The notes beneath the pieces are model-generated. The model was not told the DNA's origin. It made no database searches and worked only from the letters and a program-made list of their open reading frames with translations. The position numbers and the translations under genes were made by a program. A DNA stretch of 64,000 nt from Sipunculus nudus (lineage: Eukaryota > Annelida > Sipuncula > Golfingiida > Sipunculidae), in contig CM049311.1 of assembly GCA_026874595.1 (NCBI GenBank), positions 35,629,176 to 35,693,175 on the forward strand, given 5' to 3'. Position 1 is the stretch's first letter. The number at the start of each line of letters is the position of its first letter. Of the stretch, positions 48,190 to 59,774 are shown piece by piece.

Positions 48190-49800
48190 CTGAAAAGACG
48201 TAAAGCCGATCATGTTAACTGAAGATTTCCAAAATTTAAACCGAGCTAAGGAACAGATTTGCAACTCTAAAAGAGACAGAGGAAGACAACCATCAAGGAA
48301 ATATAAATAAAGTAGAAGAAAAGATTGAAGGAATTTAGAGAAGTATACAAGGACACGGCGAGTAAGTCTTCGGAATAAAAGAAAAAAAAAAGAATGGATC
48401 ACAAACACAACATGAACAGTAATAGAAGAAAGGAAAAAATCTAAAAATGATATAGAAAGTGCTAAATCAGAAAGAATGAAAGAGATGAAAAGGAATAATA
48501 CGGACAAGAATAAGAAATCAAGGAGATGACAAGAGCAGACAAAAGAAAGATGATAGACACAATGATGGCAGAGGCAGAAAGAGCAGCGAACCCTCACAAG
48601 TTAGGTACATTTACCAAACAACTATGTAATACACGAAACAAACAAAATAACGGCATCAGGGACAAAGACGGTAAGCTACTAACGGACAGAATAAGCATAC
48701 AAAAAGAGAAGGAAGGAGCATTTCAACCAGACGTTAAACAACGAAACACAGACAGGTATAGAGAAACCAGAAGAGATGATACAAGTCGAAAACAGGGAAA
48801 TAGAGGAAATAGAGACGGGAACAATGATAGAAGAAGGAAATTAAAGATGCTATTAGCAAGATGAAAAGAGACAGAGTCACAGATTTAGACAGAATAAGCG
48901 CAGATGAATTTAAAATGGATAATGATTTAGCAACAGGGATAATGTATCAAATATTTAGTGAGATATGGGAAAACAACCAAATAGCTACAGAACAGAGGAA
49001 AGGAGTTATAGCGAAGATTCCAAAGAAAGGAGATTTAAGACATTGCGGCAATTGGCGAGGGATCTCATTATTATCAATACCAAGCAAAAGTCGAAAAGTC
49101 AGTAAAATACATTGGACTAAGAATCAACAAAGAAAAGATTAAGGTCATGAAAATGAACAAGAATTACAACAAAATAACATTGTGCGAAACAAAGTTGAGT
49201 GAAGTTGATAGATTCATTTATCTGGGATCAGAAATCAAGAAAACAGGGGGGGGGGGGGGAGAAGAATAATAGCATTAGCAAGAACAGCTTAGGTGAGACT
49301 AAAACCAATATGTAACTCTTCACTATACAGACGCAAAAACGAAGGTCAACATTTTTAAGAGTAATGTTATGGCAGTAAAACTGTATGGAGCAGAGACATG
49401 GAAAATGACGGAAGAAGACGCAAATGAAATAGAAACACTTCAAAGAAGATGCCTAAGAGGAAATCTTAATATTCATTGGCCAATAAACATATGCAGTCAA
49501 GATTTTTTTAAGAAGGCAAACACACTAGAAGCAAGTAAAATATTTAAACAAAACGCTGGAAATAGATAGGACTTGTACTTAGACGAGATAGGGATCATAA
49601 CGCCAAAAAAGCATTTACATGGAAACCAGAAGGAAAAAGGAAGAATTGCAGACCAAGAGTAACCTGGGGAAGACTGGTAGAGAAAGAGAGAGAATAGCTG
49701 GCAACAGGCTACAACCTAAGCGAAAGACCGGGACAAATGGCAGATGTTATTGTACGGCCTTATACACCACGATGGGTGTGAAAAAGACAGTAAATAAGTA
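48190..49800 (+). mobile_element. LINE (non-LTR retrotransposon), internally deleted
   Basis: Plus-strand frames give, in order, a basic linker (48526-48864), the reverse transcriptase start GVIAKIPKKGDLRHCGNWRG with ISLLSIPSK (about 49003-49086), then RFIYLGSEIKK (about 49210), the C-terminal block LYGAETWKMTEEDANEIETL with RRCLRGNLNIHWP (49369-49490), and RPRVTWGRLVEKE. The part with the YADD catalytic site is missing, with K(S)RKVSKIHW running straight into post-catalytic sequence, so an internal piece was deleted. The end carries a short TAAG-type tandem tail (TAAATAAGTAAGTAAAC). Several frame breaks; not active. Clade uncertain. In the exon 1-2 intron of protease B. Confidence 0.75.
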
Positions 49801-50489
49801 AGTAAACCTTTGAATCATCACAAGAAAGGTCTTTGTCAAGATCTGTTACCTTAATCGCCCTTAGATATGGTTAGAGTAGTGTCTGTGTGTTTTTTTATGT
49901 GAATTTGGTGCACAAGGATGACGTCATCATGGACGCATCTGTGCTACTTCTGTAGCTTGAGGTGGACCTTGCCTTTATCGGGAAACTTACCAGACTTTTA
50001 ATGTTACCAGGAACTGTCAGTAGTTCCGCAGTGTCACACGGTACCCCTCTTGTATTGACCAATGTCAATAGTTATGCGGTGCAAGAGGTCATGTCTCTTG
50101 TATTTATATTCGTCACTAATTAAGTGCAGCCAGAGTTTTGGTCATTTGTATTTACCAGGGATTCACAGGATCACTGGACGTGTAAACCTTCTACATAGCT
50201 CATACTGGCTGTCGATGTGGATCAGAAGTACACTCGGTAATTTCCCTGTGTTACAGGTCTATCTAGTGCAAGCATTAGACTGTGAAACTTTGGTTTCTTT
50301 TCACACGATGGACATTTATATCTATATACTCATTGGTCATAACAAAGTCTTGCATGTGTTATTGTTATTAAACTTATCTTAGCTGATCTGCAAAGAGGCT
50401 TGGTTCAGGGGCCTGGTGAGTTAATACTTTTGTATTTATATGTTACATGTCTGCCGATATACTTTTTTTATTTCTGTATACAGTCATTT

Positions 50490-51760
50490 TTAGCTCAGCT
50501 GACTGACAGTCATCTAAGGTATAGGTATGGCCCTTAGTTAATCGTCCGTCCGGCCGTCTTGTCGTCCGTTTGCAGGGCACAAATCGAAACCGCTGGCCCT
50601 AGAAGCCTTTAACTACAAATCTAGCGAGGTCAATAAAAATCTCCTCGGATACCTGAAATTAGCTCACTGCGACTTATATCCTCCGAGCTATGGGGCTTGT
50701 AAGTACCCCCAAAGAATTATTTTAAAAAATTGATACAAAACCTCCAAAATCTTGATAATTAATACATGGATTGTCATGAATCTTGCCTTGAAAATTGACC
50801 ATGACTAGTTTTGCCATTTCCCGAAATGTGGTTGCGCCACCTGTTTTGTTTATTTTTACGAATATTTTTCTATTTTCTTTTTTACCTCAAAATGACAACA
50901 ATCATGTCATTTTCTCAGCTGTGGTTCTATCTAGTGTCCCAAAACCTGGTGCGTTTATTGTTGACGAGTGGATGCCCTATAGCAATCACCCGGTCTATCC
51001 GTCTGTTCGTCTGTCTGTACATCCGTCCATTAACACAAACTTGTTTCCAGATGATATCTCTAGGTTAGACTGACATTTCAAACTTGACATATGGCCCACC
51101 ATTAAAGCAAGAACCCTATTGATTTTGGGGTCCAAAGGTCAACTCACAGAAACCACTTCTTAAAAAAGAATGTCTATGCATTTCAAGCAAAACCTTTCAT
51201 CACAATCTTAAAGATATTGCTCTACTGCCAATAAGAGAAGAATCTTTTCGATTTTGGGGTCATAGGGTCCAAGGTCAAAGGGCCCATCCATTCACAAATT
51301 AGTTTATGGATGATAATTCTGCTTTGGATAGACAGATTGGCTTCAAATTTGATTTATAAATGACCCACCTTTTAAGTAAGAAGCATTTTTATTTTCAGGG
51401 TGCAGAGGTCAAAGGTGAAGGTCACAGGAGCCATGCACATCTTAAAAAGATTGTGGATGCACTGTTAATCAAATTTTCATCCCAAACTTTCCATCTTTCA
51501 CACATGGCTTACCTGCCCAAAGTGGAAGAAATCTGTAGATTTTGAGGTTACCTGGTCAAAGGTACAGGTCACTGGACCCATTTTTTTAAGATATTACAAT
51601 TATCTTAATGCTGCAAGTTTAAGGATAATAAGTTCTCAGATTTTTGGTCATAAGGTCATTGGTTAAGGTCACAGGACCGACATTCTAAAAAAAAATCTTA
51701 AAAATATCTTTATAGAGAAATTCAGCTTAGCGTCGAGAACCACGGGTCCCTAGTCTGTTA
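50490..51760 (-). repeat. Repeat family R1 copy, inverse orientation, with nuclear-receptor-like motifs
   Basis: Starts (plus strand) TTTTTAGCTCAGCTGACTGA with CAGTCATC and ends ACCACGGGTCCCTAGTCTGT. It pairs with the copy at 59.78-61.35 kb in the opposite direction. The middle part, 51070-51680, contains many AGGTCA-type half sites (CAAGGTCAAAGGGC, CCAAGGTC, AGGTCAAAGGTGAAGGTCAC). No coding capacity. Confidence 0.7.
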
Positions 51761-53126
51761 TGTATTTGAGTTTGCAGCCGAGTGAGCACAACCGAGAATG
51801 ATAGCAGGAGCCTAAATCCCTGTCTAAATATTATTCCAATGGGTTTAGATCATAAACAGGTATCGTTTGTTACAAAGGTTAAGGTATGGGTTTTAGGTAC
51901 GTGCATACTGCGGTTGCATTTTTTTTCGCGAGCGTTTTGTTTATCCGATATTCTCGACTGTGAAATAATCGCGAATATGAATGCCTCGGGAATAAGATGT
52001 CCCGTCAACTTAGACGAACAAAAGGGGATGATGCTTCTTCACAAACAGGTAATTCGTTATCACACCCCTCGAAACCTAATTAGCAGCCCCTTATGTGCTT
52101 GGTATCGAAACTGGCCCATGCATAAAAGCATTAATTATTTTAAAAACACGCAGTATTCACAAGGGATATATCGACTGTGACACAAAGCATAAGCTTATGA
52201 CTGAACTATAAATGAGATATTGTAGGTTTCATTCTAAATTTTAAACAATAGAAATACTGCTGTGGTTAGAATATATATCTTCTGGTCAAATCGCGAAAAT
52301 GAAACCTTCGCAAAACGTTCAAAGTTAAGAAATTGCAAAATTTCAGCCTCGCGAATATAAGGCCAACCACAGTTTGACGAGTGCGTTTTATTCCAAGGAT
52401 TTATTCCAAGCATTCTATTAAGTATAACAAAATACAGATCACATAAAAGTGTATGAATACTTTAAAGATAAAGGGATACTTTGCAATCACTACACTACTG
52501 CTACAACATCACTACAATGAGAGCAGGCCACCTAGCTTTGTAATGTACACTACTACGGTTTAGCGTTTGCGGATAAATTCATTTTCATATTTCTTATATA
52601 TATGCTGTTGTCTTTATTTTCCTTTAATTTACTGTATTTATCTTTTTACAGGATCCCACTTTGTCCATGTGTTGCTGTGTACAAATGCGCGTGTATGTTT
52701 TCATGCATGTGTGTGTAACTTACCGCAGAAGATCCAGCCTGCCATCAGTAGCGCTGACGCTATCACGAACAGCAATGTCTTGGTTTTTTTCATGGCTTTT
52801 AAAAAAATAACGTTAAAATTATAGTTGTGAGGACCATACAAAGTAATACCAGCTCTTGTGTTTGTAAAAGCAGTTAATATCCCCCATTGTCCGTGGGAAA
52901 GTCCAGGTATTATGTAGCTTTTATCTGTACTAACTCTGTAGTATTAGTACCTTTTGTCGTACTTCAATTATGTCTACAATATATTTTGATCAGAAAAATA
53001 ATAGAATGACAATTCCAAGTGTCTTTTCCTTGTGGAGTCCGCCTTTTAACTTTTGCTGAAAAAACTGTGGTCGCTACTTTTCCTCTCGCGGCCAAACCTG
53101 CGGAAAGCGCTATTTTGAGTCCTGTG

Positions 53127-53150
53127 ACTGCTTGATGCAGGATATATAGT
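53127..53150 (-). promoter_or_regulatory. TATA-box region of protease copy B
   Basis: Minus strand ACTATATATCCTGCATCAAG, matching the block in front of copy A. It is retained although the downstream UTR donor and several coding features are lost, so the pseudogene may still be transcribed. Confidence 0.4.
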
Positions 53151-53344
53151 CGCCAACTGTGCTTGGCACAGACTTAGCTAATACTGCACCACGCTTAACC
53201 GCAAGTTCCTTAAAATTAACTGGCAGTATGGTTGCGGGTGTATGGTAGGCGAGGACATTAATTAATTCAGAACCTTTTTTCGTGGTATTGCACACGGCGG
53301 AGCACTCAATCCGCTCAAAGCGTCTAAATATTAATAATTTTCCC

Positions 53345-55285
53345 ATGCACACGCTGTTATTGTTTTGCAAAGGATAGAACCAAAGTTAGAAATATCTCTC
53401 GATTACTCGAACATATACAGATATGTTTCTGTACTCTTATTAAATGCGCACATCACGCTTAAAAATTTATAGACTTAAACGGATTAACTTATTGTCATAT
53501 AAGGCCAAGCCCTTTTTACATACCCAACAGGATAAATTATGTACACACTTGCAAAATTCGCATTAATTTAGCTTTACAGTCTTTATTTGAATATACTTTA
53601 GCCCAAATGATATATTTATGTTTGAAATCCTTAAAAATACTTTCTGTTACATTTACCATTAAGAAGCACAGTTCTAGACTTTTGTTGCGGATGTTGAATG
53701 AATCAACGCAAGTTGTGACGTATACATCTTTATTACACAAGCTTGTCACGCACGTCGTGCATAGGATGATAACGATGAAAGGCCCGAACGTGGTAAAACT
53801 ATAAGAAAAAGAAAGAATATGAGGTAATACACAAAATGTGATGTTGTACTCAGATTGACAGTATACACCGACTGATAAATACACAACGTATGGCAGAATA
53901 TATAGCTTTGAATGCATACATCGTTATCTATCAAATATATCTTAAAATACCCTTGGTTACAAACCCATGAAAAACCACAACTATACATGTATTACTCCTA
54001 CATATAACCGAGAATTCAATATACAGACACGTCTATGGATTATTGTTATTAACATGGGAATATGGGAAATACCATCACATACAGCATAGTGCAATCGCAG
54101 GGCAGTCAACCGATCAGGGCATATCGTGGGTCCAGTTATAACATAGCTGAAACCAATACACAGATATTCAGCGCTAATAAACAATATTGAACTCATATTT
54201 CATATTATGTTCAAGGCGTACCGGTATCAATACGATAGGGTCAGTCCAATACCCTCTCCTCATATAACGAGTGAATTACACAATCTTTGCTCTCAGACAA
54301 TACATTTAGACCATGGCGGTATCTACATAATAGGGTCATTCTAAGACCCTCTCCCTGATATACGAACGATTCGATATGCGAGTGATTTATTAACCACATT
54401 AAAGAGTTAAGTGTGGTCACAATATCTCCATACATAGATCAATTTATAATACATATAAAGAGAATGACTCGTAATTAGGGAGTTGAGATATTACTAGTCA
54501 GTTAAGCATAGTAAACACAGTATGACCACGTGTGTGAATGGAAGATATGCTTAAGCTGCATATTTGTCTCGATAATTACAATGTGTATAAGAAAAAAATT
54601 ATAACAGATCTTGGCAATATACAATATATGGTAATGTCCTTATAAGCACATATTTCAGACATCTATATAGCATAATGAAGAGGAAGATACAGGATACTAA
54701 CCAAATATGCCTCTCTTCGGTCCATAGTCTTAATCCGAGCATGGTGACAATAAAAAATACAAATAGTGCGCAATAACTGTCCCGACTACCTAAAACGCAA
54801 ACATAATATGCAAGACATACGTACGCACCTAGGGTTAATGGATATTTATTTTGAAATATTACAAAAAGATAAAAAAATTCCAACTAAAGCATTAATTGTC
54901 CCATCCAATATTTACACGCTTTAGATTTTACAGTTTATTCAAACAATATGTACATCCATTGACGAAGAAATTAGTCCTGAAAGTAGATTTAACCACTAGT
55001 GTCATTTTTATTAAATGAGGCAAATATGGTATACATGTGAACTCACAAAACAAACATAAAATCCGACTTTATAGCATCATCTCCTGTACCGCGTGCAAGT
55101 TGGCTGCCGGGCCATGCTAACATTCATGTGACCAGAATTCAACAAACATGTAGAGGATTTACCAATATAAAATAGAAATTTGCTCGCACATGTAAGGTGT
55201 TGTTAGAAAGTATACTAATAGAGCTAATGCTGAGTTCAGTTTCTAGCGACAGCGTATGAGGTCATGAGGCGTTGTGAAAAATGAC
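53345..55285 (-). other. Insertion in unit B with membrane-protein-like open frames
   Basis: Unit A is continuous here (around 29815-29835) while unit B has almost 2 kb extra. On the minus strand three frames look partly coding: 54599-54883 (CALFVFFIVTMLGLRLW, then TEERHIW before a GTTAGT donor at about 54703), 53981-54196 (YVITGPTICPDRL and LRLHYAVCDGISHIPMLI after a TTTCAG), and 53537-53917 (FTTFGPFIVIILCTTCVTS after CTTATAG). They could be exons of a polytopic membrane protein, but the phases cannot be closed and I do not recognise the family. Two diverged direct repeats (ATAGGGTCAGTCCAATACCC and ATAGGGTCATTCTAAGACCC) lie at 54235-54360. Confidence 0.25.
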
Positions 55286-57235
55286 GAAAATATTTGCATC
55301 CTCATAGAACCCGGTACGAGACACAACATTGCATACCATTCTCATCCTCATTCAATAGACAGTGTTACCAAAAGGCCAATGACTAAACAAACAAAAATAA
55401 AAAATGTTTCTGAGTTTGGTAGTACTTCATTGCACAATAATGTACGTTTATATTAGACCGCTTTTAAGCTTTTGGTGCATTACATGATTATAATAATTAT
55501 ATAGTGAACCAGACAATTGCCGTGCAATTTCCGATGTAATCATATAGACTCGGCTCGACAACTGTGCTTTAATCAAACTGATGCGAGTATGCTCGAGCAT
55601 CTGTAAAAAATTCCACATGTGTTCCATCATGACACATTACATGATCAACGGAAGTATAACAGATGAGGTAATTTCCCTTAGAACCGCTAATTGCCCAGCA
55701 TAATATATTTCATATTTCAATCCACCGAATGTAAATTTAACCTCATAGAAAAAACCCTGTAAACTTTGATCTTTCTGTTTGCTCCTGATTGATTCCGGTG
55801 AAATGCTGTCTGGATCAGACAATGTAAAGCTATAATGCCGTCAAGTGGGGAACGTCGCTAAGCAATTTTTTCTGGACCTCCCTTAATATGCCGTTAATCC
55901 TTGTGGTCAAGCGCTAATTTCGAGCCTGGTAATTTAGCGCATAAAGTATCGTATTTAGGTCACAAGGTCTCATTCTCATAATGAAATAGACTTGTAAATG
56001 GTTAAGCTTTTTCCGCTTGGCTCTAGCCATTAGACCAAATGAATTGGAAAACACCCTCTTTGTTTGATCTTTATATAGACAATAAAATTTGCAAGTATCG
56101 ATTAATATTTTTTTTAATATGTGGTCAGGCACAGACGAGGTGTCTTTATTCTTCTTATGGGCCACATTGTGGGCCCATTTTGGCTTCGCTGCTTGCATTC
56201 AGTACGGAACTGTATATACACACGCTGCTGTTTTCTTGCTCTTAATGTTTAAAGGGACATAATCAAGAGCAGTATAATGCCTATTCTTTCAAACTATCAG
56301 TTCATTTTGCTTTTTACTAAATTTCCCAGTAAAACCATCCTAGCACACGGTCTCAGTACCTCCCCTTCAGCTGCTTAATACCTTGTTAGGTTCTGCGTGT
56401 AAGTAAGCATGGCCCACGTGTCTGTTTTAAATAAAAAAGCCGCGTGACCGTAGGGTTCGCATTGTCTATTAGACAGCTAAAAAGAAAATGGAAAACGTAG
56501 GTGGTGTACGCGCCATGTTTATGTTGGCACCATTGATCGTGCCAGGTCCATTTTTTAACACGTGTACAGGAGTAAGCTACTGGAGGGCTTTCAGGAACGC
56601 GGAGGAAAGCGTTTATGACGCTCGAAATCGCTTCGGTCGCTCGCTTCGGAAGCGCGAATTTCTGGCTTTAGCACCTTGTAGCAGTCAATGAACGGCTGCC
56701 TAAACGTATTCGTCAGCGGTGTAAACACCGAGCTGATAAAAGAATCTTACATTTCGCTATGATTAAAATTCATAAAATGGCTTGATTTCTAATCATAAAT
56801 TGATATGAAATTTACATAAAGTACGAAAATCATCCAATTTTTACAAAACCCTTCAAAATTTGACTCATATCATCTCCCCTTGAGACGCTCTTTACTCAGA
56901 CGGGACATCCCAAAATTTTTACCTCAGCGTCCCGGAGTCTTCGAATATTCTTTCTATTGATAATATTATTTATTTCAGGTACCATTTAATTTCAAAGAGA
57001 AGACATTATTTCCGTATTGATTCGACATCCTTTTTACGTGATTAGGTCCTTTTAAGTTAAAAGTTCTCAGGGAAAGAAGTTCCTTGTCATAATTTAGATT
57101 CAAAGCAGTACAAAACAGGCTCAGACCTCAGGCTTTTAATGCATTATCTTATATAGGCATGAGATCAAAATGTAGGAAACAACCCGGTTTATTGGTATGT
57201 AGATTCATTATGGTAACTTAACTTGTGCATCACTC

Positions 57236-57242
57236 TCTCTCT

Positions 57243-57284
<42 letters not shown>
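57236..57284. repeat. (CT)n microsatellite
   Basis: CT repeats with one interruption, matching a CT tract at 32085-32117 in unit A. Confidence 0.9.
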
Positions 57285-57289
<5 letters not shown>

Positions 57290-57408
57290 GTTTAATATTT
57301 TGTGAATTATTCAGTACGTAAAAGATATGTATTACCATATGAAAAATAACGAATTAGAAATATTTGCCTTTTTTTAATCTCTGTGTCGATGAACTACCTT
57401 CCGTATAG

Positions 57409-57655
57409 ACGATCTAGCCGATTAAGAGTGGTAGATGAACCAAGTACGATGCAAAAATCAGTATCCTGTAGAAAGACCAACTCTATAAATAATGATTCTG
57501 AAATAAGAACGCGAGTTTTTTAACATTAAATTCTAGCATCACACTTAATAGTGGCAGGAAAATCTACTTCTAGTATACAAAGAAGCGGTTTTGATGATTC
57601 AACGCGTCGTCTCTACGGTTCTTCCGTTGCCTTAATCGAGGAAAGCCTATTTGCC
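57409..57655 (+). other. Inverse partner of the 32.75-33.00 kb block, coding-like
   Basis: Contains a 69-codon frame (57551-57760) whose first part (TRRLYGSSVALIEESLFA) is shared with the minus strand at 32.76 kb; similarity fades after SLFA. Upstream, CAAGTACGATGCAAAAATCA and GTAGAAAGACCAACTCT also match. See the entry at 32745. Confidence 0.4.
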
Positions 57656-57894
57656 ATGTACATTTGTCAAATATGTTCGAAGGGGCAAATTCAATTATAT
57701 TTTCACATGTTAAAACATATAAAAGATAAAAATATCGCTGCTCGAAAACTACTGCAGTAAAAGTCTATTATCGTCAACAACACAAATGATTCTAAACGAT
57801 ATATGTATGTGTGTACATACTAAGAAAATATGCCAAACTTCTATCATTGATCATACAATCTCTCTGTGAAACCATTGAAATAAATGTTTAGCAA

Positions 57895-58040
57895 AGTAAA
57901 ACTGTTATTTTCATGCTTTTCTCTTATCATTCGACATTTTTATCGAAACATACATAAAAAAATTAAAATGAAAAAAGCGCCCGCCAGCTTTGATTTCTGA
58001 AAAACAAGTGCCTGAGAACCATACCTTTTTTTATTTTGGC
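57895..58040. mobile_element. Partial MITE (copy 2 of the 29.07 kb family)
   Basis: CATTTTTATCGAAACATACA then GCGCCCGCC and the end GTGCCTGAGAACCATACCTT match the right part of the copy at 29068-29380. The left end is missing or diverged. Confidence 0.5.
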
Positions 58041-58079
58041 CTAATTTAGTTAGAGTGGGCATGGACATCAAAATATTTG

Positions 58080-58600
58080 TTATAGCAAGAAGAATTGTAT
58101 CGCCGCATTTGATTTGATTGACAGCTAAACGGCCCGATATCCAGCATGTGTGCCCACATGCTCACGAAAAGAATTCCAACACAGAGCCCTTTAAACGTTG
58201 CTCCCACTTTGTTCCCACTCGATCGACCTCTTATGACATTAGGACTTTTTTCGTAGCCATGTATTTGTTTCCAGAAAAACGCATACCAGCCCAGCGAGGA
58301 CAGTCCACAGCCGATGTTGTTATATTTGATTTGATTGACAGCTTGCCGGCCAAGCAAAATGCGTACGTAGACCACGGGCGCAGACAGACAGACCCAAAAC
58401 CCTGCCGGCATGGAGTCTTGTGAATGCACCTGGCGGGCCAATCGGACCAATCTTTCTGAGCTTGTGGTTACATGTGTTTTGAATGTCAGCTAACCTGTCC
58501 ACTAACCTACATTTAAAGGGCTTTGTGTTGGAATTCTTTTCGTGAGCATGTGTGGGCTGGTATGCTGAAGCGGGGCACATTGATTTTGGCTGGTCTGTCT
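58080..58600. repeat. Foldback structure with 45-base arms
   Basis: CACATGCTCACGAAAAGAAT then TCCAACACAGAGCCCTTTAAA (about 58153-58197) is inverted at about 58510-58556. The phrase TTGATTTGATTGACAGCT also occurs twice in direct order (about 58107 and 58326). Overlapping open frames on both strands are a by-product of the inverted arms. Likely a foldback DNA element; ends not fixed. Confidence 0.5.
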
Positions 58601-59261
58601 ATCCGTCTGTCTAGCTGTCCGTCCGTGAGGTTTTTGTTTTCGTGAGATAACTTTCCTAAATATTATCCGATTTCATTAAAATATGGGACAGTCATTGCTC
58701 TCATGCATACCTTGGTTGGGATTGGTTTTGGAGTGTCTGTATGAACGTTTATTATCATAAGCTCCAAAAAAAATTCCCTTTTTGTTCCAAATTCACAACA
58801 AAAATTTTGACTTGGAGAAATCTTCAAGGGACAATGAAAACTAAAACCCATGCACTAAGACATGTGAAGACATCTTCAGGGGAAAATAAAAGCTAAAATA
58901 TATTGAAAAGGCAAGCATAAAGATCACAGGAAGCTAAAATACAAGAGGCGGAAGCGAGGGGTATAGATTCCACGAATTTACATGTTTCTTTTGATCTTGG
59001 CATTTTAAAAGCCGATTACTTATTGTTGACGCCAGAAGCCATTTATGTGTACCCTTGCTCTCTGTCTGACAATCGCCAGCGCCACCTGTGTGGGGTTTAC
59101 TACACTAATAATATTCAATATTTTCAAAGTTTTGCCTAATATTTTAAAATTTATTCCACTGACATACACATTTTTGTCATCAAATAAGATTGATATTTAC
59201 TTCTGCATGTTTATGTAGAATATTATGAGAAATCTATTTGTCAGTTTTCAAATATATGTAA

Positions 59262-59612
59262 GGCCAAACAAATAAGGTTTGGTTCTCACGCACTTTTTTC
59301 TCATAAATCAATGCGGGCGGATGATTTTTTTATTTTTATTTTTTTGTATGTTTCGATAAAAATGTCAAATGATAAGGGACAAGCATGACAATAACAGACT
59401 TTTTTGCTAAACAAGTAAAACCACTACATAACAAAAGGAAATTTTATCAAAATTGCATGATTGTATCTCCTTGAAAAAAATGTCAGATCGGCTGGAGCTC
59501 AAATTTGATAAGTTTCTATTGAAAATCAAAATCAAAATGTTTGATGCGGGGGTTTAAAATCTACGCGGGCGGTGCCTGAGAACCATATCTTTTAATTTTT
59601 TTGGCGTAACGT
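59262..59612. mobile_element. MITE (copy 3 of the 29.07 kb family)
   Basis: Left end AGGCCAAACAAATAAGGTTT with GGTTCTCACGCAC; right end, read on the other strand, AAGATATGGTTCTCAGGCAC. It is complete and inverted relative to the 29.07 kb copy, with the shared interior CGATAAAAATGTCAAATGAT. Confidence 0.6.
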
Positions 59613-59774
59613 TTTTCTCCTTTAGTTATAATATCCTATAAAAATCCACCTTAAGTGTCCATTTTTAGCTTCATATACTGCAAAAATAAACACATTGACC
59701 CCCAAATGATATTTCATATTTTAACAAAGTATGCAATGTAGATATTTTGTGCACAATATCTAAAAAAAATTGGT

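Larger units (their letters stand above)
35592..52795 (-). pseudogene. Mosaic serine protease, decayed copy B
   Basis: All twelve exons of copy A have a counterpart: 52724-52793, 47644-47892, 46839-46987, 46034-46141, 45298-45410, 44305-44446, 42786-42883, 42066-42163, 41521-41658, 40185-40327, 38483-38537, 35592-35759. Signal peptide, repeat 1 ([16 protein letters not shown]) and the serine exon (GDSGSP) remain open. Damage relative to copy A: a one-base deletion and a TGC-to-TGA change in exon 4; a GAG-to-TAG change in exon 6; TAAHC became TAVHF in exon 8, losing the cysteine beside the catalytic His; the exon 9 donor GTAAGT is gone; exon 11 lacks 97 nt, shifting the frame; the 5' UTR donor is lost. 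This is a host gene copy released from selection. A truncated product ending in exon 4 cannot be excluded. Confidence 0.88.
35455..57370. other. Segmental duplication, unit B (with the protease pseudogene)
   Basis: Aligns from CATATAAGCAGTCGCTC (about 35470) to TCAGTACGTAAAAGATATG (about 57311-57329) with unit A. Private insertions are the hAT-like element (36155-38462), a LINE (about 48.2-49.8 kb), an inverse R1 copy (50.49-51.76 kb) and the block at 53.35-55.28 kb. Both units point the same way, so this is a head-to-tail tandem duplication. Confidence 0.75.

Noticed and set aside
58046-58450. Overlapping long frames on both strands
   Set aside because: They arise from the inverted arms of a foldback repeat; codon use and composition do not look like a gene.
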